Below, one piece after another: positions 1 through 6,424 of a DNA stretch of 7,649 nt. The stretch lies in contig JAWOAV010000069.1 in the NCBI GenBank assembly GCA_046498365.1, positions 1-7,649 of the forward strand, in the 5' to 3' direction. Origin of the DNA: B1SED10-16 sp046498365 (GTDB taxonomy: Bacteria > Desulfobacterota > Desulfobacteria > Desulfobacterales > Desulfosalsimonadaceae). The notes below the pieces were generated by a model, which was not told where the DNA came from, made no database searches, and worked only from the letters and a program-made list of their open reading frames with translations. The position numbers were made by a program, and so were the translations under genes. Numbering within the stretch: position 1 is the first letter of the stretch; each line of letters begins with the position of its first letter.

Positions 1-1004
1 CCGTTTCTAAGGGGCCTGACCGTCTGCACGGATCCCTTTCCAAAAGATGTCGTACCGATCACAAGGGCACGCTTGTTGTCCTGCAGGGCGCCTGCGACGA
101 TTTCCGCCGCGCTGGCGCTGCCGCTGTTGATCAATATGACGATGGGGAAATCATATTGTTCCTCCCCCTTTTCCGCCTGATAGAGTTCCATCTCCTCGTC
201 ATCGCGGCCGCGGATCGATACGATTTCTCCTTTTTCCAGGAAAAGATCCGATACCGAGATGGCCTGGGTCAAAAGGCCGCCCGGATTGTCCCGCAAGTCA
301 AGGATCAGCCCCCGCAGCGGTTCTTCACTTTCGTCCGTAAGGGCAGCAATGGCGTCTCTGGCTTCCTCGGTGGTCTTTTCCCGAAAATTGGTTATCCAGA
401 GGTATCCATACCCATCCTTGGGAGTGGCATACCGGACGGATTCAAGAGGGATGATTTCCCGCTCCAATTCAAACTCCAGCGGCTTTTCCGCATCTTCCCG
501 CCTCACGGTGATCGTAACGGACGTGCCGGGCTCACCGCGCATCAGCTTGACCGCCTCCCAGAGCATCATATCCTTGGTTGGCTTATCGTCGACCTTGATA
601 ATCACATCATTGGCCTGGACCCCTGCCCTGTAAGCAGGCGTTCCCTCCATGGGCGAAATAACGGTCAGCAGGCCGTTTTCCTTGCTGATGACGATGCCGA
701 TACCGCCGAATTCCCCGCGGGTGTCTTCCTGGAGGCCTTTAAACGCCTCGGGCGGAAGGAACGCAGAATGCGGATCCAGATCGTTTATCATGCCATGGAT
801 GGCCTTTTCAATAAGTTCGCTGGAATCGATCGACTCCACGTAGTTCTTCTCTATTTCCTCAAGCACTTCAGAAAACAGCTTGAGGCTTTCATAGGTGCTG
901 TCCTTGGACAAATCGCCATAGACGCTCGGGGCCATTGTTATGGCAAAGGCCGCAAGAATGACCAGCAGCAGTGTCTTGAACGATTTGTTTTTTAATTTTT
1001 TCAT
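1..1004 (-). CDS. ctpA: S41 family carboxy-terminal processing protease (CtpA), 3' end outside window
   Basis: This is a periplasmic serine protease that cleaves substrates near their C-termini. In Pseudomonas, family members degrade cell-wall hydrolases. About 334 codons are visible, against a usual length near 430-450, so roughly the last 100 residues lie beyond position 1. The N-terminus (MKKLKNKSFK, then a hydrophobic run to about residue 25) looks like a signal peptide, with possible cleavage after SVYG around residue 30. A PDZ domain covers about residues 88-170, with the GGIGI ligand-binding loop at 100-104. The protease core carries GSASAAEI with the predicted catalytic Ser298, and FGKGSVQ with the predicted general-base Lys323. 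The 25-residue spacing is that of the family's Ser/Lys dyad. The ATG at 1004 has AAGGAG nine bases upstream. It is the last visible gene of the ftsE-ftsX-envC cluster and begins 17 bases after the envC-like stop. Family identity is near certain; its substrates here are unknown. Confidence 0.96.
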   Translation of the reverse strand, partial: MKKLKNKSFKTLLLVILAAFAITMAPSVYGDLSKDSTYESLKLFSEVLEEIEKNYVESIDSSELIEKAIHGMINDLDPHSAFLPPEAFKGLQEDTRGEFGGIGIVISKENGLLTVISPMEGTPAYRAGVQANDVIIKVDDKPTKDMMLWEAVKLMRGEPGTSVTITVRREDAEKPLEFELEREIIPLESVRYATPKDGYGYLWITNFREKTTEEARDAIAALTDESEEPLRGLILDLRDNPGGLLTQAISVSDLFLEKGEIVSIRGRDDEEMELYQAEKGEEQYDFPIVILINSGSASAAEIVAGALQDNKRALVIGTTSFGKGSVQTVRPLRN

Positions 1005-1013
1005 CAATCTAAG

Positions 1014-1019
1014 CTCCTT
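1014..1019 (-). promoter_or_regulatory. Ribosome binding site of ctpA
   Basis: AAGGAG on the minus strand lies 9 bases before the ATG at 1004. It sits just after the stop codon of the envC-like gene. This supports the chosen ctpA start and separate initiation within a shared transcript. Confidence 0.7.
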
Positions 1020-1021
1020 GA

Positions 1022-2443
1022 TCAACCTTTTTCGATCCAGTCATTCGGATCCAGGGGTTTGCCTTTATGGCGAATCTCGAAATAAAGCGCCGGCCCGGTA
1101 ATGGAACCGCTGTCGCCCACCGTGCCGATGACCTCATTGGCCTCGACCTCATCCCCCTCCCCGGCTAACAGTTCTTCCAAATGGCCGTAAACCGTATAAA
1201 AACTGTCTCCATGGGCAACGATGATTACGCGGCCGAATCCCGCAATCCAGTCGGAAAAGGATGTTTCCCCCCCACAGACCACCCGTACGGGCGTTCCCCG
1301 GTCGGCCTGCAATTCAATGCCGTTTCTAAAGCTTGCGGCACCGGATTGGGGATCGGTATACTTCCCATATCTGGTTATTATTTTACCGTCAACCGGCAGC
1401 TTTAGCAACCCCTGATATTCGGAAAAGACTTTTTGCTCACCCGTTTGGCTGTAAACCGGGCGCCGCTTCAGTTTCTCAATAATCCCGTCCAGGCGTCGGG
1501 CAGCCTCCTCGAAGTATTCTATTTCCATCAATGCGTTGGATTTTTCCGCTTTTATACGGGCAAGCAGGTTCTTACGCTGTTTGCTTTTCTCGGCAAACCT
1601 CGCCTGATCTCTCATGATTTGCTCTTCCAAGGCATCCTGCCGGGCTTTTTCTTCAGCGGCCCGCTGCAAAAGATGCGCAAGATGTTTTTCCTCCGCCACC
1701 AGTTGGCCGATCATTTTTTCATCCCGGGACACGATGACTTCCACGGCAGCCTTGCTGCGAAACAGGTCGCTGGTGGAATCGGCCGTAGCCAGGAGGTTCA
1801 TTGCGCCAAGTCGGTTCAGCTTGTAGAGGGCCACCAGCCGTTCTTCTGCATAGGCTTTCTTTTCTTCAACGGCAGCCCGGGTTTTTGAAATCTCCTTTTC
1901 GGTCTTCCGGATCCGCTCTTCTATTTCCGCTGAATCCCTGCGCACCGCTTCAAGACGCCTCCTGACAGCCGACAGCTCTTTATCGATTTCTTCCAGTGCC
2001 GTCATAACCTCGGCGGCCCTGCTCTCCAGCCTGGAAATATCCTCCTTTTTCCGGGAAATCCGTCTTTCGATCGTTTCTGCTTTATCAAGGGCATCTTCCA
2101 TCCCGGCCACATCCTCTTCACCGGGAACCACCGCTGTATCGCGCCGCACATACCCCTTTGCACCAGAAACGTAGCCCGTGGCATCCCGGTGGCGGACTTC
2201 CAGCCACCCGCCTTTTTCCCCGGTTATGCCGAGCGCCTCCCCCTTTCGAAGGACCCGTATGATGCTGCAGGTTGTCTCCGGGCAGCTTCGCATGTTCAGG
2301 GCATCAACTTCCACGATGCCGATCTGCTTGAGCGCTTTGCCGCCGGGGCTCTCCGCATACAAGAGCACACCGGGGAGGCAGAGAAGCACCCAGGCGGCAA
2401 CAAGGACTATACTTTTAAAAAACGCCTTATGGATAAATAGCAT
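1022..2443 (-). CDS. envC: EnvC-like murein hydrolase activator: SH3b, coiled coil, degenerate LytM/M23 domain
   Basis: Predicted secreted partner of FtsEX that activates septal amidases. From the ATG at 2443 it is 473 residues. An in-frame TTG at 2452 would add three. Residues 1-30 form a signal peptide with a long hydrophobic core. Residues about 40-103 look like a bacterial SH3b domain (LNMRSCPETTC, GWLEVR, GYVRRD). Residues about 113-330 are charged, heptad-like coiled coil. Residues about 347-473 are a LytM/M23 domain. The metal site is degenerate: the HxGxD motif reads RNGIE (His to Arg, Asp to Glu), and the last HxH-type position reads LYFEIR where active enzymes have LHFEIR. The YGH histidine (about 421) remains. 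E. coli EnvC, an activator and not an enzyme, is degenerate at comparable positions. The start lies inside the 3' end of ftsX (37-base overlap), which suggests translational coupling. The SH3b domain is absent from E. coli EnvC, so orthology is inferred from architecture and context. Confidence 0.88.
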   Translation of the reverse strand: MLFIHKAFFKSIVLVAAWVLLCLPGVLLYAESPGGKALKQIGIVEVDALNMRSCPETTCSIIRVLRKGEALGITGEKGGWLEVRHRDATGYVSGAKGYVRRDTAVVPGEEDVAGMEDALDKAETIERRISRKKEDISRLESRAAEVMTALEEIDKELSAVRRRLEAVRRDSAEIEERIRKTEKEISKTRAAVEEKKAYAEERLVALYKLNRLGAMNLLATADSTSDLFRSKAAVEVIVSRDEKMIGQLVAEEKHLAHLLQRAAEEKARQDALEEQIMRDQARFAEKSKQRKNLLARIKAEKSNALMEIEYFEEAARRLDGIIEKLKRRPVYSQTGEQKVFSEYQGLLKLPVDGKIITRYGKYTDPQSGAASFRNGIELQADRGTPVRVVCGGETSFSDWIAGFGRVIIVAHGDSFYTVYGHLEELLAGEGDEVEANEVIGTVGDSGSITGPALYFEIRHKGKPLDPNDWIEKG

Positions 2444-3285
2444 CCGAGCCAACCTACCGTCATGCTTGCCAGTAAAATAAAAACCACCATTGTTGCGGGA
2501 AGGAACCGGACCTGGAAATAAAACAACAGGCCTGCGGATGAAAGCTGGGGCACAGTGATGGCAAACGCTGCATACAGCAATAGGAGTCCCGCCAGGCCGC
2601 CGGCAAATCCCAGCATCACTCCTTCACAGTAAAGGGGATACTTTATAAAAGCATCGTCAGCACCGATAATCCGGGTAATTTTGATCTCATCAATCCGCGA
2701 ATACAGAATCAACCGTATGGTATTGGCAACAATCATCATTATGGCGGCGATGATCAAGCCGATCAGAATGATGCTGGTCAGCCGGAAGAGGTTGTAGATC
2801 CCGCCGAAGCGTTCAATCCACTGTCTTGCATATTCCACATCCGCCACCCCGGAAAGGCTTTCCATTTTCCCGGCAAGCGCCGTTATGTCCCCGGCCCCCT
2901 CGATATCGGCGGACAGGGATACTTCCACTGCATCCGGCAGGGGATTGTCCACGAGCCCTTCCAGAAGTGCGGTCTGCCGCCCGACTTCCTTTTTCAGCCA
3001 CTCAAGGGCTTCCTCGCTTGAAACGTACTCCACCCCGGCAACCCCCGGATAGGCCTGTATCGCCTCCATTATCGCTTCCCGCCCCTTTTCGTCCGTCTCC
3101 GGGGCCAGGTATGCGATAATCCGTATCCCCTTTGTCCAGGAAGCCATAAGGTCCCCGGTGTTGAGCAGGAAAAGCCCGAAAGCGCTGATGACAAAAACGG
3201 AAAGCGCGATTGTCGCCACGCATATGCTGTGGAGATACCGGTAGTCCCGAAAGTCCGCAAGCCCCCGGCGAATCGCATCCTTCAT
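2407..3285 (-). CDS. ftsX: Cell division protein FtsX (membrane subunit of the FtsEX complex)
   Basis: Integral membrane partner of the FtsE ATPase. It transmits ATP-driven changes to periplasmic activators of wall hydrolysis. The 292-residue protein has the family's four membrane segments, at about 21-42, 167-188, 222-244 and 262-284. A large periplasmic loop lies between the first two (about 43-165). A short second loop lies at about 245-260. The cytoplasmic stretch NTIRLILYSRIDEIKI (188-203) matches the conserved region after the second segment of FtsX proteins. The chosen ATG at 3285 overlaps the ftsE stop as ATGA. The frame is open further upstream to about 3345, but that would run deep into ftsE, so the longer form is rejected. 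The downstream envC-like gene supplies the expected partner for the large loop. The length is close to the family norm of about 300. Confidence 0.96.
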   Translation of the reverse strand: MKDAIRRGLADFRDYRYLHSICVATIALSVFVISAFGLFLLNTGDLMASWTKGIRIIAYLAPETDEKGREAIMEAIQAYPGVAGVEYVSSEEALEWLKKEVGRQTALLEGLVDNPLPDAVEVSLSADIEGAGDITALAGKMESLSGVADVEYARQWIERFGGIYNLFRLTSIILIGLIIAAIMMIVANTIRLILYSRIDEIKITRIIGADDAFIKYPLYCEGVMLGFAGGLAGLLLLYAAFAITVPQLSSAGLLFYFQVRFLPATMVVFILLASMTVGWLGCYLSIRRFLKV

Positions 3286-3986
3286 CGGCCTGCCCCGTCC
3301 GGGAAAACGCACCGCCCGTCTTTGAGATAAACAATACCGGTACATCCTTTGGAAAGAAGGTACCGGTCATGGGTTGTAATGACAATGGTCGCCCCTTCGC
3401 TGTGAGCGGATACCAACAGATCAAAAATCATTTCCGCGGCTTCGGGATCAAGGCTGGCCGTGGGTTCATCGGCAAGTATGATGGAAGGATTGCCCACCAT
3501 GGCGCGGGCCACGGCAACACGCTGCTGCTCTCCCCCGGAAAGCGTAGGGGGGCAGGCATCACAATGCCCGGCCATGCCGACTTTTTCAAGCACGGCCATG
3601 ACCCGCTCCCGAATGACTTTCCTGGAACGGATGCCGGAGACTTCCAGAACCAGGCCGACATTATCAAAAACGCTCTTGTTCGGAATCAGACGGTAATCCT
3701 GAAAAATGATCCCGAGGCGCCGCCGGAGCAGGGGTACCTGGTTGCGCTGGATGCGGGTGAGGTTCATTCCGTCCACAATGGCGTACCCGCTGCTCATGTG
3801 CTCCCCCAGGTAAAGCAGTTTCATCAGGGTCGATTTGCCCGCGCCGCTGGGCCCGCTGATAAAAAAAAACGCGTTTCTGCATACGTCGAAGGTCACATTT
3901 ACCAATGCGTCTGTTTCCCCGAAATGCTTGCTGACCTCGTATAAGCGGATAATGATTCTTTCGGGATCAAACAGCCCTTTTCTCAT
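3282..3986 (-). CDS. ftsE: Cell division ATP-binding protein FtsE
   Basis: Cytoplasmic ABC-type ATPase that pairs with FtsX at the division site. The 234-residue protein has a complete nucleotide-binding domain: Walker A GPSGAGKST (45-53), Q-loop IIFQD (Gln96), signature LSGGEQQR (149-156), Walker B IILADEP (169-175), D-loop SLD (178-180) and switch His206 in ITTHD. FtsE proteins usually begin close to the 'I-x-L-x-x-V-S-K' strand, so this one has a short N-terminal extension of about ten residues. The ATG at 3986 is supported by CGGAG nine bases upstream. A run of nine T bases (3861-3869) encodes the FFF just before Walker A. The gene is first in the cluster and ends in an ATGA overlap with ftsX. 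FtsE assignment over a generic ABC ATPase rests on the adjacent ftsX and envC-like genes. Confidence 0.96.
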   Translation of the reverse strand: MRKGLFDPERIIIRLYEVSKHFGETDALVNVTFDVCRNAFFFISGPSGAGKSTLMKLLYLGEHMSSGYAIVDGMNLTRIQRNQVPLLRRRLGIIFQDYRLIPNKSVFDNVGLVLEVSGIRSRKVIRERVMAVLEKVGMAGHCDACPPTLSGGEQQRVAVARAMVGNPSIILADEPTASLDPEAAEMIFDLLVSAHSEGATIVITTHDRYLLSKGCTGIVYLKDGRCVFPDGAGR

Positions 3987-3995
3987 GAATATCGA

Positions 3996-4000
3996 CTCCG
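3996..4000 (-). promoter_or_regulatory. Ribosome binding site of ftsE
   Basis: CGGAG on the minus strand with a 9-base spacer to the ATG at 3986. It decides between this start and later in-frame methionines, which lie inside the nucleotide-binding fold. Confidence 0.5.
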
Positions 4001-4089
4001 GACCGGTTTATATTGACGATTCGCGACGCAGCTGGTATTGGCTTATAAGAAATCGTGCGGGAAGTGCCGTCTCCGGTTTTTTTCGCACG

Positions 4090-4136
4090 CCCCCACTGAC
4101 GCTGAAAGAAAACGGCTTCTTCCTCTTCAGTGGGGG
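4090..4136. repeat. Perfect 10-base inverted repeat in the ftsE/pyrE divergent region
   Basis: The arms are CCCCCACTGA (4090-4099) and TCAGTGGGGG (4127-4136), separated by 27 bases. A weaker inner pair AAGAA/TTCTT (4106-4110 and 4117-4121) could extend a stem. Neither strand shows a convincing T-run right after the outer arm, so a standard intrinsic terminator is unlikely. It could be an operator for a dimeric regulator or a leader hairpin. Its function is unknown; the repeat itself is directly visible. Confidence 0.7.
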
Positions 4137-4138
4137 TC

Positions 4139-4168
4139 ATTTTAATCAAAGCATACGAATAAAATCAA
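4139..4168 (-). promoter_or_regulatory. Candidate sigma-70-type promoter for the ftsE cluster
   Basis: On the minus strand TTGATT (4168-4163) is followed after 18 bases by TAAAAT (4144-4139). This is a fair match to TTGACA/TATAAT. A start would fall near 4132, inside the right arm of the inverted repeat, leaving a leader of about 145 bases before ftsE. A TAAAAT on the plus strand (4160-4165) could serve pyrE but lacks a recognisable -35 box. This is based on motifs alone. Confidence 0.3.
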
Positions 4169-4222
4169 CATTTTCTTGCACCGATGGCAACATACCGGCG
4201 AAAGGTGCAAAAGGCAGGGTAC

Positions 4223-4798
4223 ATGGAAAACATGAAACAGGAATTGATCCGGCTTTTATGTAAAAAGTCTTTCAAGTACAGTGAAGCGCCGGTTTTCAAG
4301 CTGGTCTCCGGGAGAAAAAGCCGCTTTTATGTAAACTGCAAGCCCGTGACACTCAGCCCCAGGGGAATCTACCTCGTGGGGCACCTGATTTTCGAACGAA
4401 TCAAAAACGCCAACGTCAGCGGCGTCGGCGGCATGACCTTCGGGGCCGACCCCATGGCCGTCGCCACGGCCTTTGTCTCCGAAATCAAACAACCCCCCAT
4501 AAAGGCCTTCTCCATACGAAAAGACCAGAAGGATCACGGTATTATCAAGTGGATCGAAGGGGACCTTGACAAAAACGAGCGTGTGGCGATCATTGAGGAC
4601 GTCGTAACAACGGGGGGCTCCACGATTACGGCCATTGAACGGGCGCGCGGCGAAGGGCTGGAGATCGCAGCCGTTATTGTCCTTGTGGACCGGCAGGAGG
4701 GGGGGATGGAAAACATCCGCAACCACGTGAAAAACGTCTCGGCCATCATCACACGGGACGAACTGCTGGCCTGCTACAGGGTTTCCGGCGGAAAATAG
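4223..4798 (+). CDS. pyrE: Orotate phosphoribosyltransferase
   Basis: Catalyses orotate plus phosphoribosyl pyrophosphate (PRPP) to orotidine monophosphate, the fifth step of UMP synthesis, in the cytoplasm. The 191-residue protein shows the family landmarks in order: SGRKSRFYVNCKPVTLSP (29-46, the orotate/PRPP loop region), GVGGMTFGADPMA (67-79), RKDQKDHG (99-106, with the mobile-loop catalytic residues) and the PRPP-binding motif VAIIEDVVTTGGST (121-134). The ATG at 4223 is chosen because AAGG lies 8 bases before it. The frame is open from 4184 and an ATG also exists at 4232; both are possible. It is a single gene, divergent from ftsE. Its last 25 bases overlap the 3' end of queD on the other strand. 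Bacterial PyrE is usually 180-215 residues, so the length is normal. Confidence 0.95.
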   Translation: MENMKQELIRLLCKKSFKYSEAPVFKLVSGRKSRFYVNCKPVTLSPRGIYLVGHLIFERIKNANVSGVGGMTFGADPMAVATAFVSEIKQPPIKAFSIRKDQKDHGIIKWIEGDLDKNERVAIIEDVVTTGGSTITAIERARGEGLEIAAVIVLVDRQEGGMENIRNHVKNVSAIITRDELLACYRVSGGK

Positions 4799-5154
4799 GT
4801 CGCACACGCATCATCGGATTCCCATACGCTGACCCTGGAAACGTAATACCCCTCCTCATCGCCGATCTGTTTTCCAAATTCATCCGCAAGATATTTCGCG
4901 ATCTGCTCCGAAGACGGGTTGGCGTTTGCAAATGCGGGGAGTTCATTTAAAAATTTGTGATCCAGCGTGTCGATAATGTCATTGAGGCGCTGTTTGACAA
5001 TACCGAAATCGACCAGGACGCCGGACTGCAGTTCAGCGCCGGCCACGTGAAATTCGATCTTCCAATTGTGGCCGTGCAGATTTTCGCATTTTTCCGTAAC
5101 CATCTTTAGCTGGTGCGCCGCCGCAAAACGGGCCAGGACCTTAAGTTCGTACAT
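4774..5154 (-). CDS. queD: 6-carboxytetrahydropterin synthase QueD / 6-pyruvoyltetrahydropterin synthase family
   Basis: Converts dihydroneopterin triphosphate to 6-carboxytetrahydropterin, an early step to 7-deazaguanines (preQ0, queuosine). The 126-residue protein has predicted zinc ligands His14 (AAHQL), His27 and His29 (HGH), and the nucleophile Cys23 four residues before the first of those two. The CxxxHGH arrangement is typical of QueD. LDHKFLN supplies the conserved Asp/His pair, and SSEQIA and VSVWESDDACATY supply the pterin-site glutamates. The ATG at 5154 has AAGGA six bases upstream, and the gene begins 13 bases after the dnaJ stop, so it is probably cotranscribed with dnaJ. The 3' end overlaps pyrE by 25 bases tail to tail. 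No other queuosine gene is visible, so a role in another pterin pathway cannot be excluded. Confidence 0.9.
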   Translation of the reverse strand: MYELKVLARFAAAHQLKMVTEKCENLHGHNWKIEFHVAGAELQSGVLVDFGIVKQRLNDIIDTLDHKFLNELPAFANANPSSEQIAKYLADEFGKQIGDEEGYYVSRVSVWESDDACATYFPPETL

Positions 5155-5160
5155 TGCGTT

Positions 5161-5165
5161 TCCTT
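5161..5165 (-). promoter_or_regulatory. Ribosome binding site of queD
   Basis: AAGGA on the minus strand, six bases before the ATG at 5154 and lying between the dnaJ stop and queD. The frame is open upstream into dnaJ, so this site decides the start. Confidence 0.65.
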
Positions 5166-5167
5166 TT

Positions 5168-6295
5168 CTACTTGGCGGCCTTCTTGGCGCCGGATTTGAA
5201 AATCCGCTTGATCTTTGAGGTAAATTTTTCGGACTCCAGCTGTGCAAACTCGCTCAGCAGCTCTTCCTGCCGTCTGTTCAGGTGTTTGGGCGTTTTTAAA
5301 ATCAACTGGACAATCTGGTCGCCGGGGAGCCCGTTTCCAAGGGACACGATGCCCTTGTCCGGGATGCGTATGGTATCGCCGTACTGCGCCCCCTTTTCTA
5401 TCCGGATCGTTTCTTCTCCGGTCAGGGTGGGGACCGTCACCTCGTCTCCAAGTGCCGCCTGGATAAAGGACAATTCAATCTTGCAGATGATGTCCGTCCC
5501 CTTGCGCTCGAAAAATTCGTGGGGCCGGACATGCAGAAAAACGTAAAGATCTCCGGGAGGCCCGCCGCCGACGCCCGGTTCGCCTTCGCCGGTAAGCCGT
5601 AGCTTCTGGCCGTTATCCACACCTGCCGGAATTTTGAGCTGCACCTTTTTCCGAACGGGCACCTGCTGCCGGCCCCGGCACTTCGGGCAGGCTTCCCGGA
5701 TTACCCGTCCATGGCCGCCGCAGCGGGGGCATGCGCTTTTTACGGAGAAAAACCCCTGGGTCCTTACGTGCTGCCCCGATCCGCCGCACTGGTCGCAGAC
5801 TTCAGGCTCCGTACCGGGCTTGGCGCCGCTTCCATCGCAGGTATCGCAGGTTTCCATTTTTTCCAGCTCGATCTCGGTCTCCCTGCCAAAGGCCGCATCC
5901 ATGAAATCAATGGTCATGTCATAGCGCAGATCCGCACCCCTGCGCCCGCGGCTGCGACCGCCGCGGCCGGCCGTGCGGAATCCGAAAAAATCCTCGAAAA
6001 TATCGCCGAAACTTGAAAAAATATCGTCGAAATCGCGAAATCCGCCGGAACGGCCATTCTGAAGTCCTTCAAGGCCGCGATGCCCGTACTGATCGTAAAT
6101 CTGCCGCTTTTCCGGATTGGACAGGACTTCATAGGCTTCGGCGGCTTCCTTGAATTTTTCCTCCGCCTCCTTGTCCCCCGGATTGCGGTCCGGATGGTAC
6201 TGCAGGGCGATTTTGCGGTATTTTGCTTTCAACTGATTGGCGTCTGCATTGCGGTCAACGCCCAGAATTTCGTAATAACATCTTTTTCCAGCCAT
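5168..6295 (-). CDS. dnaJ: Molecular chaperone DnaJ (type I Hsp40)
   Basis: Co-chaperone that delivers unfolded proteins to DnaK and stimulates its ATPase. The 375-residue length is standard. In order: J domain (about 5-70) with the essential HPD at 34-36; a Gly/Phe-rich linker (about 80-120, GGFRDFDDIFSSFGDIFEDFFGF-like composition); a zinc-binding region with four CxxC units at 150-157 (CDTCDGSG), 167-174 (CDQCGGSG), 189-196 (CPRCGGHG) and 203-210 (CPKCRGRQ); and the C-terminal substrate-binding domains (about 215-340). The fourth unit keeps both cysteines but lacks the usual final glycine. The tail is lysine-rich. Type I features make DnaJ more likely than CbpA. No dnaK or grpE is next to it; queD follows 13 bases downstream. 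The upstream region shows neither a CIRCE element nor an obvious heat-shock sigma-32 promoter. The ribosome binding site is weak (GGCAG about 9 bases upstream). Confidence 0.96.
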   Translation of the reverse strand: MAGKRCYYEILGVDRNADANQLKAKYRKIALQYHPDRNPGDKEAEEKFKEAAEAYEVLSNPEKRQIYDQYGHRGLEGLQNGRSGGFRDFDDIFSSFGDIFEDFFGFRTAGRGGRSRGRRGADLRYDMTIDFMDAAFGRETEIELEKMETCDTCDGSGAKPGTEPEVCDQCGGSGQHVRTQGFFSVKSACPRCGGHGRVIREACPKCRGRQQVPVRKKVQLKIPAGVDNGQKLRLTGEGEPGVGGGPPGDLYVFLHVRPHEFFERKGTDIICKIELSFIQAALGDEVTVPTLTGEETIRIEKGAQYGDTIRIPDKGIVSLGNGLPGDQIVQLILKTPKHLNRRQEELLSEFAQLESEKFTSKIKRIFKSGAKKAAK

Positions 6296-6333
6296 ATTGA
6301 ATTGCTGCCGATATTGAATGGTTTTGTGGTTTC

Positions 6334-6363
6334 GTGATATGAACAGACGAAATGATTTTGCAA
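6334..6363 (-). promoter_or_regulatory. Candidate promoter for dnaJ-queD
   Basis: On the minus strand TTGCAA (6363-6358) and TATCAC (6339-6334) are 18 bases apart. Each matches four of six consensus positions. Initiation would fall near 6327, about 30 bases before the dnaJ start. The match is weak and rests on motif and position only. Confidence 0.22.
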
Positions 6364-6371
6364 CCCGGCGG

Positions 6372-6380
6372 TGTTATGCT
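6372..6380 (+). promoter_or_regulatory. Candidate extended -10 promoter for ubiE/menG
   Basis: TGTTATGCT is an extended -10 element (TG, one base, then TATGCT at 6375-6380). Upstream only a poor -35 (ATGATT, 6352-6357) is seen at 17-base spacing. Initiation would be near 6387, giving a leader of about 38 bases before the ATG at 6425. Confidence 0.3.
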
Positions 6381-6424
6381 ATTGAAAAGCGCAACAGCAG
6401 GCCGCAAAGTCATCACTTACCATA

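Noticed and set aside
156..995. A 279-codon open frame on the plus strand opposite ctpA
   Set aside because: It is fully antisense to a protease with intact catalytic motifs and signal peptide; its translation has no recognisable domain and it looks like a codon-bias shadow.
3210..3944. A 244-codon open frame on the plus strand opposite ftsE and the ftsX start
   Set aside because: It lies opposite a fully motif-supported FtsE, and its translation resembles no family and has unnatural composition.
3967..4140. A 57-codon open frame on the minus strand filling the ftsE upstream gap (begins MTPTEEEEAVFF), overlapping the ftsE start by 20 bases
   Set aside because: No ribosome binding site is visible, it spans the inverted repeat, its start would lie upstream of the predicted transcription start, and the translation matches no family I know. 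A conserved leader peptide is not excluded, but there is no positive support.
4090..4143. Intrinsic terminator reading of the 4090-4136 inverted repeat
   Set aside because: The 27-base loop is long, the bases after the right arm are TCATTTT and not a proper T-run, and no gene on the plus strand ends just before it.
4256..4807. A 183-codon open frame on the minus strand opposite pyrE
   Set aside because: It is antisense to an intact PyrE with all active-site motifs and shows no domain of its own.
6296..6424. CIRCE or sigma-32 heat-shock control of dnaJ
   Set aside because: No TTAGCACTC/GAGTGCTAA repeat and no CTTGAA...CCCCAT-like promoter is present in the gap.
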